From: Pomphorhynchus laevis
Taxonomy: Eukaryota; Acanthocephala; Palaeacanthocephala; Echinorhynchida; Pomphorhynchidae
DNA length: 64,000 bases
NCBI GenBank assembly: GCA_012934845.2
Contig: WNNJ02002082.1
Location: 1-64,000 of the forward strand
Reading direction: 5' to 3'
Shown: positions 9,932 through 21,900 of the stretch, piece by piece
How the letters are laid out: every line of letters begins with the position of its first letter
Numbering within the stretch: the first letter of the stretch is position 1
Notes under the pieces: model-generated
Seen by the model: only the letters and a program-made list of their open reading frames with translations
What the model was told of the DNA's origin: nothing
Database searches by the model: none
Translations under genes and position numbers: made by a program

Positions 9932-12900
9932 TCAGCACTGGCTAAAATCGTGTTCCAACAATTTTACAAAGCCATACTTAAAGTAACTGAAATGCCGTAT
10001 GAAGCTCACCTATCGCAATATTTAAAGGCCGCATTATAATAGATTTTTAATATACACGAAAAATGTATAGCTGTCTCTTGATATTATTAATTTTCTAAAT
10101 AAATGTATTTATGCAGTTGTAACTAGCTAACCTGGTGATCTAAGACGTTTCTGCCAATTAGTAATAAGCACTCGAGAATCGTATCTTCATCATTAAATGA
10201 GTTATATTCCTCGCAATCAATTGATATCTTAATTGTATAACAAAATTATACATAAAATTTTACAAAAATTAAAATAAAAATAAATATAAAATTATATAAA
10301 AGATTTTTAATTTAAAAAAATTAAATTTTAAAAATAATTAATAATTAAAAAGATAATTAAAGATAATCAAAATAAATAATTATACAGTAATTTATATATT
10401 TGTTAGATAATTATATTTAATTATTTATAGCTGAATATTTAATGCATTAAAAAGTTTGTTTATTCAATAAACATAAGATTTCTCGATAAATATTCAATTA
10501 TTAACTTATTATAAATTATATAAAATCAATTACAATTTAATTAAATTAGAATTAAAGAGGTTTTATCTGAGCTTAAGGCAATATATTAATAACTTTAGTT
10601 ATAAATTTAGACATTTTATATTAAGGAAATCGGACTAGCAATTACGTAAGCAGTTATAAATTCTAAGGCTAAATTATTATGAATTAATTGATCACCCATA
10701 TATAATTACGATTCCCAATATCTTAAAGCGTAAATACGAAGGTTGAAAATTTAAGTGATTTATCCTATCTTGCTATTATTATAATAAGATTATTCCTATC
10801 TTACTATTATATTAGCTAGTCGTTTATAAATAAATTGTCATTAGAAGTTATATCTCGAGAGAAATAGTTTAAAAAGTGCATTATGTGATTAATATTTAAA
10901 TTAAAAACAGCCATTTGTTAAATTTTACGTTTTACTATTTTCTGTAAGATTTTACAACTTTTATAATCTATTATATTTTTAATAATCTTTTTTAATAATA
11001 TTAATCTAACACAAACTTATTTATTATAGGCTAAGAATGCTAGTTTTTTAAACCGCATCCTTAAAATCTATAAATCTTTAATCAGCAAATTTAGGTTATT
11101 TTAGAGTGGTCAATGTTAGTTCGGTTGAATGTGGTCTAGGTCGTTGTCTGGTTATTGTGAAAGAGTGAATTCCTGCAATTGCATAATTAATTTAATAACT
11201 GTGTAAAATAATGTATTTTTAATTTTTTGCAGCTTTCAAATTGATTTAGTTAAATTGAATGAAAATAATTTAATTATTTAAATATGTTTAATGTCAAACA
11301 TATTGACAATTTAAAATAAACATCGTATAATCAAGCAATTCTCAACCTTTTTATCTGAAGACCTTTTGATATATATCATCATTTGTAAACCACTACAATA
11401 TAAGTATGTGCTCGAGTAACTGTAGCAAGTGCTGCCTATTTTTGTGGATTTTCTAAAAAATAAAATTCTAATTTACGCTCGTAAAACTTCTCTTGGAAAT
11501 CACGTGGGCTCCATGAGGACAAAATGATACTAATAGAGAATCGCATGTCTAATCAAACTTAAATATATGCAAAATTAAACTTTATATTTAACATTAAACA
11601 GAACAATATTTTGTATTTTATTTTGACATAAAAATTTGTGAGAACGTTATCATATAGATAATTAATCATGTAGATGCAATAACTTTAGGATATTAATGTA
11701 TAATACATATTGGCATCTATAACATATATGATTTCAATGAGAAAATATAGAAAACGAGAAAATAGAACCCTTTAAAAAAGGCTATTATAATTTTCTGCGT
11801 TTAAAAAAATATACAACACAAAATCCCATTACTTTACCTAATATTTGGTAGTTTTAAAGTTAATCTGAGTTAAAAATTACCTGATATTTTAAGTTGTCGA
11901 GTTGTAGACGCCTGTATAAAAATTTCTTTAGCGTACCAATACTCATTTGTAGCGGACATCGCAGATACAATCGGTCACTTTCCTATAATTATATAAATAA
12001 TGTAAATAATTTAAATATTAGTTGGCTAACAAATAAATTAATGCCATGTTCGGAGTATTGTCAATATAAATAGTATTTTGTAAATACTTAATAATAAATA
12101 TTAGATATAACTTATAAGCTTATTTGCTCGTCTTTATAAATTATTAAGACGAGCAATAAATAATTTTAAGACTAACAAATTTCCGAATATTACATTGCAA
12201 TGATTTAGATACGATCACGAATTAACACATTTTCATCTTTAAAAATATTTAATTCTATAAATATAAAATATTCAATTGTAAAAATGTCTAAAATCGTAGA
12301 AAATATCGTTTAATACGAAATAATTGTATACATAAAATTGATTAATTAAAATTTTGTATTTATAAAATTATGGGATATTATTCAGAAGAATTTGGAATTC
12401 AATTAAGATTTATTAATTTAAATCTGATACTAATAATATTTTGTAATCTTATTACCTCAAAGCAAAGGATTTTTATATAACTCACATTCATAGTAGAACA
12501 ATTTAGGTTAAACATGTGATAAATTTAATTTTAGTTTTATAAATTTTATTTTTTTAATTTAAATACTAATCGAATTATTTTTAATGTAATTGGAATTAAA
12601 CTTTTTGAATAAGTGTTTTTAAAAACATCGGTAATTAAATATATGTGATATCAATACACATAATAAATCAATTAATAATATTATAAACGCAATTGTATAA
12701 ATTTACATTCTTAAAAGTGTTTAACGCCTAAAGAAAATTAGATTAGTGATTTAGTTTTTAAAAAATCCAAAATAAGTCATAAGACTACATGTTAGAAATA
12801 ATTTTTAACTCTTAATAATATATACATCTTAGGACGCTGGTTAAACTGCTTGACAGAATCCATTGAGCGAATACGATTTATATTTTTAAATAATATAGAA

Positions 12901-15900
12901 TTAGTTGGAAAATAGTATAAAATTTATCGACGAATATAAACCCAAACTAGTATAAACCCAATATGATTGTAGATCAATACAATCTTATTCTTTGCAATTT
13001 TCTTAAATAATTTTGTCCCACTTTGGCAAACAATGGACTCGTTTGCGGAACTTTCATTGTAATCTTTTCCTTAAACGTGATAAAAAACTTTCAATAAAAT
13101 ATATACTAAAAATACGATTTGTCAAAAACTTTAGCCATGTCTGTGAATTAAATATTAATCTGAACATTATCCATAAACTTCAGCTTCTTACTATTGTGTC
13201 ATCCTACAATCTAATTAAATTCGTGCAACCTAGCCTTGAGAATTCACATTCATGGCTAAAGTTTTTGACATTCCAGATACAAACGCCGGTCTGGTCTCAA
13301 GGTTGGTTGCAAGAATTTCACTAGATCTAGGATGGTACAATAGAAAGAAGCTAAAAATGCGATCAATCACAATTTTATAACAATACGGCATGTCGAGTTT
13401 AAAATTAATTCATATTTAAAAAGTGACTATCGAATATTTGGATAAGTAACCTGTGAATTTGTGGTTATTGTATTGTTCACTGCTGTTTCCAGCCTGACTG
13501 TTAAATTTAAAGATATATTGAAATCATGCATATTGTCATTTGCTGAAATTAGAAAAAATTATAAAAAAACCGCAAGCTGATGAAAATTATAATTTAATTG
13601 TCTTTTACCAAGTAAAAGTGAATATATTTAGAAAACCATTTTATCAAAAAATTACATTATTAGATAGCCTCCGTTTGACGAATGAAATTAGTGAATTTAG
13701 CATTATATTTGCAATGTAACTTATAAAACACAACGACATTAATTCGTAATACAAAATTAATTATTGTGTAATACAGTATAATTTAGAATGTAGAAAATAA
13801 TAATAATTTTTATATGAATTATTATAGTTTATAGTAATTTATATAATAAATCTATTAATAATTTATAATTTGTAAAAATAATCTATTAGTAATTTATAAT
13901 TTGTAAAGATAATCTATTAGTAATTTATAATTTACATAATAAATCGATTAATAATTTGTAATTTATTAAAAATTATATTATTATATATAATTATGCAAAC
14001 TTATTTAATCATATAATTAAATATTTACTTTTATTTTCTAATTGGCAGCATTAATATTATCGCTGAAAAGTTTTCAAAGTTAAGACTTAAAATAAATCAC
14101 GTTAAAACTTTTAGTAACTTTTCGACTTATTAAATTAAGCCTTCATATTTTTTATTAATTTTAAAATATTAAAAATATTGTTATGTTTATGCATTAAACC
14201 TACACAATTAAAATAAAGAAATACTATCATTAATATCGAATAAAACTATTGTATACCAAATATCTATTGACTTTTCAATTAAGATTAAAGAATAACAGTC
14301 AATTACTTAACAGTTTTCAACATAATCTCAAGAATCGGAATTTAAAATATACAATTATTTAAAATTTTTTAAAATAATTATTTAAATAAATAAATAATTT
14401 TAATTAAATTATTTCAATTATTTAAAAAACTGAATGCGCTTTGTGAGCAGCGTAAAATCGAATTATAGAAATGCATACTTTCGTCTAAAAATGCTTTAGT
14501 TCCAAATAAACTGTGCGTTCGTTTGAAAGAAAGTATGTATTATAATTAAATTATAATGAAATATAATTATTTAAATTATATTATAAAAAATTATATTTGT
14601 TATTTAAATATTTAAATTATAATTAAAAATTTTCCTCTCTTTCGTTTGAAAGAGAGAAAAATACATTTACAAATGAGCGCACTGCCAACCCCATTTTTGA
14701 GGTTAACAGGGTTATCCATCTGTCGAATTAAAACGCAATTGTTCAAATTTTTAAAGTGTCTGACGCCTGAAGAAAATCAAATCAGTGATTTAATTATTTA
14801 AAAAAATCAAAAATGAGTTATAAGATTACATGTTAAAATAATAATAATTTTGAGACAAAAACCTTTAAAATGTAAACAAATTGCTAATTTGAGGTAGAAA
14901 CAGACATATTATTTATTAAAAATAAACATACCTGATTGTTTTCTAATGAAATCTAGCTGGCTACGCACTTCGTCTAGAAGTAAGTCTATTTTAAGTTTAT
15001 TTTATATAGTAAAATAAACTTTTAATAATTGAGCAAACAATGAATGTTAAAGGGAAAAATAAATATAAAAATTAACATACGAATAAATCAGAATATGACC
15101 TCTAATCCAGAATAACCACTTATCCTTATTATACATCGTCTGTTATTTATTATTCAATTCATAAAATTTGACTTTTTGTCTATAAATCCGAATGACATCT
15201 AATCCTTATTATACATCGTCTGTTATTTCTAGGTCAATTCATAAAATATTTTTTTAAATTTCAATTAAAAATTTTTAATTTATATAAATATACATTGCAT
15301 AAAATCCTTTATAATTGTTTATTATTTATCTTTATATTTATTTATATATAGTATAAATTACGTTCGTAAATTTCGATCAAGCGCATAAACTTCGATCATG
15401 CGCCATCAGTTTAATGTATCACTTTTCACAGTTTTGCTCCATCGTAATTTTGCTTATTTTTTGTTTTAATAATTTGTGAATTGCTGTCTATGTCGTTGAA
15501 CGATCGATGTATACCAACAACATATACTATAGTATACCATATATGCCAATTTATAGGTATACTATAATTCTCTACAAGAAAAAAATTAATATTAACTTAT
15601 ATCTATATAAATATTATATTAATATTAATATATTATATATTCATATATTAATATTATCGTTAAATAAATATTAACTAAAATCTTATATAATTATTTATTA
15701 TTTATCTTTATTTATATTTAGATATAGTATAAAATACGTAGACTCAATTATCTTATATATTGACTCGTTTGTATAAGTTATCCGTACAATATAATCTGTA
15801 AACTAATGTAATATCGTATTCAAATTTTATTTGTTTACATTTCAATATTTATAAATATTTTTTTTAATTTATATTTATTTATATATAAATTGTGTAAAAT

Positions 15901-18900
15901 ATTATATAATTATTTATTATTTATTCTTATTTATAGATCATATTAATAGATCTTATTAATAGATCATATATACTTTTTACCACCATTAAAAAGCTTGCCG
16001 CTTAAACATTGTTTTGTTTTAGATATTAATTACAGGGTATATAAGACATCAATAATAGATATCCTTCTTTGTTGTGGATACTTCAACAATATAGTCAAAT
16101 AGCCAAATAGTTGGCGGCGCCAACTATTTGTTCATATAATTGATTACTAAATGTAAATCTATTTGAGCAAGGACTAGCTAGAGCAAAGAGCTGTAGCGAT
16201 CCACATCAATGTCTGAATATTGTGATCTTTTCATATGTTCTCGAATTGCCAAAATATCATTTTCATGTTTAATGATGTAAATAATGCAGTTATATCTAGA
16301 GTCACTATAATAGAATTTTATTTTAAGTTATTATATGATTCAAATGTCCGAATAAACTTGTCAGTGTTGGACACATATGAGTCGAATTGTACTAGAATGT
16401 ACAGTTCGGAAAATAAACAGGAATAGTTGGTTATAAAACAGCAAAAATGATAAGTCCGCCAACTCAAAGACATTTGTAACTGTTGAATATTATCTATCAC
16501 TTCAAAGGTTAATGTGATACATTTTCAAAGCCGTTAGTTCGTTACCATCAACGTTACAATATCAAAAACCCATAATTAGCAACCGCATCTCGTTTAATCT
16601 ACAAAGACTCCTAAGTAAAACTAACTTATTCAAATATAGGAGCAATAGTAATGGTATCTGCAGGCGTGCGATGATAAACGGTGTTTACGTTGTGAACACC
16701 GTTTATAACGAATCAAAAGTAATTAAAAGTACGATCACCGGCTTGGAATACCGAGTACAAAGTAATTGCACATGTAAATCCAGGAACGTAATTTATCTGT
16801 GTACCTGTGAAACATGCGGAGAGCAATATTTAGGCGAGACCGGCTATCAGATGAATATCCGTATGAACAATAAAAGAGCGGATATTAGAAACAGTCGCGA
16901 TGGCGTTGCAAACCATATAATTTATGATAAAGATCATACATAGAAAACAATCAATATAAAATATGGTTTGGATAAAAGAAAACATACAGAAGAGCAATTT
17001 ATAGAGCAGCTAATGTGCGATAAGCAACTGAATTCATACCATCGCTATGTTCTTCCATAAAGCAAAGCGAACAATTGAACGATGGAGTGAGTGTGAGTAT
17101 CAACAAAAACAAAATAATGCCGGTCTCTTTGTTTAATTGAAATTAAAATGCAACATATAAAAAGTCCAATATTAAATTACTAAACAACTGTAATTACTAG
17201 ACAGGAAGAAGGCGGTAAGCCGAAAAATATGAATTTTATCAAATTAATTCTAATTATCACAATTTTCGATTTTGATTTTGGTTTTGTTTGATCAATTTTT
17301 TACTCTAGGCCTGATTAAACACTATTACCGTTAAACACTATTACCTAAACCGTTGTCTACTCAGCACATCCGTGCACTAAGATTATACATGCTGTATCCA
17401 TTAAGGATCCAACGAGTGCATCGACAATTTAGCAACAACCTCTGCCTAGTTTTTAAGGATGGTCCGCACAGCTATTTGATCTGGTTAAGAGCCTCAGACA
17501 ATTGAGCAAAGTATCGAAAACGCCTTTATTCAAAATGTCACACAGGCAACAGATACGACCAGTGAGTACTTCATTCTACTGATGAGTTTTGCCGGTTACT
17601 CATTGGTCGTCTATAAGTGACATGGTGACTGAAAGTCGTGAATCAAAGTCCAGTCTATCAAGCAACACCATTTAGTATAAATGCCGTATTTCGTAAGAAA
17701 TCCTGGACCGTTGTATACTCAGCACATCCGTGCAATACTATTATACCTGCCGTATCCATTAAGGATCCAACGAGTGCAAGGACAATTCATCAACAATATC
17801 TGCCTAGTGTTTAAGGATGGTCCGCACAGCTATTTGATCTGGTTAAGAGCGTAAGCCTCAAACAATAAAGCAAAGTGTCGGAAACACCTTTATTCACAAT
17901 GCCACACAGGCAACCAAAACGACCAGTGAGTACTTAATTCTACTGATGAGTTTTGCCGAGTACTCGTTGGTCGTCTAGAAGTAACATGGTGACTGAAAGT
18001 CGTGAATCAAAGTACAGTCTATCAAGCGACACAATTTTGTATAAATGCCGTATTTCGTAAGAAATCCTGGATCGTTGTATACTCAGCACATCCGTGCACT
18101 ACTATTATACCTGCCGTATCTATTAAGGATCCAACGAGTGCAAGGACAATTCAGCAACAATATCTGACCAGTGTTTAAGAATGGTCCACACAACAATTCG
18201 ATCTGGTTAAGAGCGTAAGCCTCAGATAATAAAGCAAAGTGTCGGAAGCACCTTTATTCACAATGTCACACAGGCAACCAAAACGACCGGTGAGTACTTA
18301 ATTCTACTGATGAATTTTGCCGGGTACTCATTGGTCGTCTAGAAGTAACATGGTGACTGAAAGTCGTGAATCAAAGTACAGTCTATCAAGCGACACCAAT
18401 ATATAACGAATTTAATTTTATCAAACCGACCACTGGGTTCCAACACGATACGGCAATGTATTCTGAAGATTATTTATTGACCGGATAATTTCTGTTATTG
18501 TCTTTATTATGTTGCCTATATAAATAATTAATATTTATTTAATTAAATACGGAGTTAATATTTGTATTAAATTATCAAAATAACTTTAAACAAATTTAGA
18601 ATTATTCTATTAAATACTTGTAAAATGAAAATATACAAACATTTTAAATATAAAAATCATATTTCGAAATATTAGGGGGTTATATGTGTATAACCCGCTT
18701 ATTTAAATAATATTTTAATAACATATTTAAATCACATATTAGGGAAAATGTGCATATCGGATTATAATTGAATTACATTTCGCGGTATTGCTGCTCTTTT
18801 TAAATTATATTTGCTATAATTTAAATATTACAATATTTTAGTATGTTAAAATATATTTAAATATTTCTTTTAGGATATATTTTTATTGTAATTAATATAT

Positions 18901-21900
18901 TATATATATCACAATTTTATTTTTAAGGTGATTTATAATAATAGTAGTACACACTTACTCTGAAAGTGTTGAGGATAGAGCCTATAGATTAGCCGCTGCA
19001 AAAGATAATCGCGCCTTAAATAAAACAATATGAATTTAATTTGCATTTGATGTAAATTGTTACATTTTTCCGCTTGTGTAGATAAAATTTTTAATAAATA
19101 AAATTTTTGATAAGAAAACATCTTACGTGAAAACGATACTTTTGCGAAGTTTCCAATTAAATATTCAATTACCCATAAATGATATATTTAAACTATATTT
19201 ACCTGTAGAATAATGATTTTTTATCCGATTAGTACGTTGTATATTAAATTTTTCCCTAGAATGACATGCTTCAGTCTTCATCAACAGGTCTTAATTTATT
19301 CTTCATTATTACGACACCCTTAGTGTATGACTCAGACACTTCAAATAATCATCTACAACTTGGTAGAACATTGGTGTACTCCAAAATGTCTTCAATAGCC
19401 GAGCTGTAAATTTTTAAGATTCACTTTTTGGCTATGCTATTAAATCTAATTCAAACGAGATCGCATACCTTAGTTTATTGCAAATTTAAAACATAAGATC
19501 AATTATGTATGAATGAAATACCTTAATATCATTAAAAAAATTTAAAATATCAATAAAATTACAGGAAGCGAATAATGCAGGTTTAAGTAAACCTGCATTT
19601 TAAGTAAACCAGATAAAGAATAATTATTAGTAAACATGGTCTCTAATAGTACCACAACGTGAAAGGTATCGAACCAGGATTCAATACCTTGCTCGATCAA
19701 AGACGCCAAACCTTCCACATTAAATAGTAACAGTCTAAAAGACTTGTGGTGCTCACAAACCTGACTACCACTTCTTGCAGAAGAGGATAGTCATATAGAC
19801 GATCCATCCATTAATGAGGAATTAACGGGTGTTGTGCCTACCTTTCCATTATTCGGTCTACGAACAATTTGAAAATTTCTAATTATGTAATTACTATTTG
19901 GGTTTATATTAAAATAATAATGCTTATTATTAATAATAAACCTGCATTATTAAAAAATAAACGTATATCAATTGCCTACTCCATAATTATTATACAAAAT
20001 AATAATTATTTTTTTTAATTTTAAATAAAAAATTTATTAATAAATTGTTAAAATTTTACAATTCTTGCCTCTCGCAACAAAAGCCCTACATGGACATCAA
20101 TACTACTAGAGACATCGTTCTTGACAAACGTTATCTATGTGGGTGTATTATTTCTGTGTTTTCTGTGTCTTACAAAGCACGCATTGATGATATCTTCTTT
20201 AGTACGGCTTAGCCACATTTCTCAATCCACTCATTGTTGACATGACAAATGTTGAAAGTGCGGTATCTCAATTGTGTTTATACGTTCATTGTATTTATTA
20301 TTTTTCTTTCCTCGTAGTATACAAAGAGATTTGACATGTGATTCATTGTATATAATGAAGCAAAGCTGTTAAAGATGCGGATGTCCAGAAGGACCGTTTA
20401 GTCACATGTCAAAAAAGGGCCGTTACATACCATGTCTGCCCTTGTCTGTTTGATACCTAGTCGTCGATTTTTCTTCGAATATAGTGGTTTCGAGTACATT
20501 CTGTAATATTGGTTCTTAAATTACTCTTCTACATACTTTTCAAATCGCAAATTTCCTTTCAATGCTATTATGTCGTACAAATGTCATTCATTCAGTTCGA
20601 CAATACCGTATATGTGTAACTTTATGGTTACATCAAATTCACACATTCTCTTATTTGAGGATTTTCAGCTATAACGAGCTACCAGAGCATCGTGAAACTC
20701 GCGAGTATTAACGAACAAACCTTTAGTATCGTGATTATTGCTGAGACGCGCCGAAGCTCTAATTTTGCTTGCGTTTTAGAACATTGTAAATAGATCTATG
20801 GATGATGATTCTATTATACTTAGCCTTATCGTACATGCTCTTTATTGTTGCATTCTTTAATTTCATCGTATATGTGCTTTTGCTGGGTTTCTAAATCATC
20901 ATCGATTAGACCTTCCATCGAGGGATTTCAAATCTTGGCCGAGTTTTCAAACTCAGAACAGCACATTCTTTTATTGGGTTTATGATTCCCAGCCCTCCCA
21001 AACGATTTGAAAATTATATTATCACATTAGTTTCAGTGTCCTCGACCATATATCCAGCATTTCAGGTAGTGCATCGTTAAACAGATTTGAGTGGAATGGA
21101 TTGAACAACCCTTGTTGGATATAAAACGTGCGTTTGATATACAATAATTTAGGTTATACCGCATGTGTTAGAAGAATATAGCTAGCAAACGCCTCTTGAA
21201 TGCGAACCCTCTTGGGTTTACCCAAATAATTCTTCAATTTCTCAACTAACTCTACGCATTTGGCATGGACAAAATTAGAATCCACAATAAAACTGTCAAG
21301 ATACTTGACCCCATTCTTCCTCGTTTAGTAAAAGCAACTGCGATACTTTCAGCTAAATCTTTGTGAGTTAATAATGCACAATTCCGGAAGTTGACAAATT
21401 ATCCAAAGAATGGGCCACATCTCTGAAGCTCAGTACATATGTTTTCCAATTCTGCTATTGTGCCAACGCATCCCCCGTCGTAAGCATAACAAACGTGCTT
21501 CGCACCTGTAGCAACTTCTTCGAAACGGTTAATCAGAGGAATGGACAACAGGGGAAAGGCTGTCATTGACAGGGGATGATCATCCTGCGTAAAACCTTCG
21601 ACGGAATGTAGTATCGAACCATTCACGACCAAATTGAATGTGTGTCCATAAATCTTATGTAGGATTTTACTCAAGTATTGACATATAATATTTCTGAGTG
21701 CCAGATTTCTGTTTATTTGGTTACATGCGTTTTTTGAATGCATGGACACCAAATACAACGGGAAGCACTTGAATTACAGTTTGGTTGAATGCATTTTTTG
21801 AATGCAGAGACACCAAATATAACGGGAAGCACTTGGTCATTGAGGAAGGGACATCGCGCTGTATGTCGTTTTGCAACTGCAATTATATCCTTTAGTGATT

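Noticed and set aside
9911-10038. Short plus-strand frame (ALAKIVFQQFYKAILK)
   Set aside because: It is antisense to the last PCGF exon, which has better support from phase, stop and poly(A) signal.
13013-13324. 103-codon plus-strand frame
   Set aside because: No ATG, no similarity, and it overlaps the inverted-repeat structure in an intron.
17349-18415. Hammerhead in the 360-bp satellite
   Set aside because: CTGATGA is present, but no GAAA follows a pairable stem II. The strong hairpin occupies the same bases.
19655-19700. tRNA or tRNA-derived SINE (ggttcgatacc on the minus strand)
   Set aside because: A B-box-like word only; no A box or cloverleaf. The bases belong to a LINE endonuclease frame.
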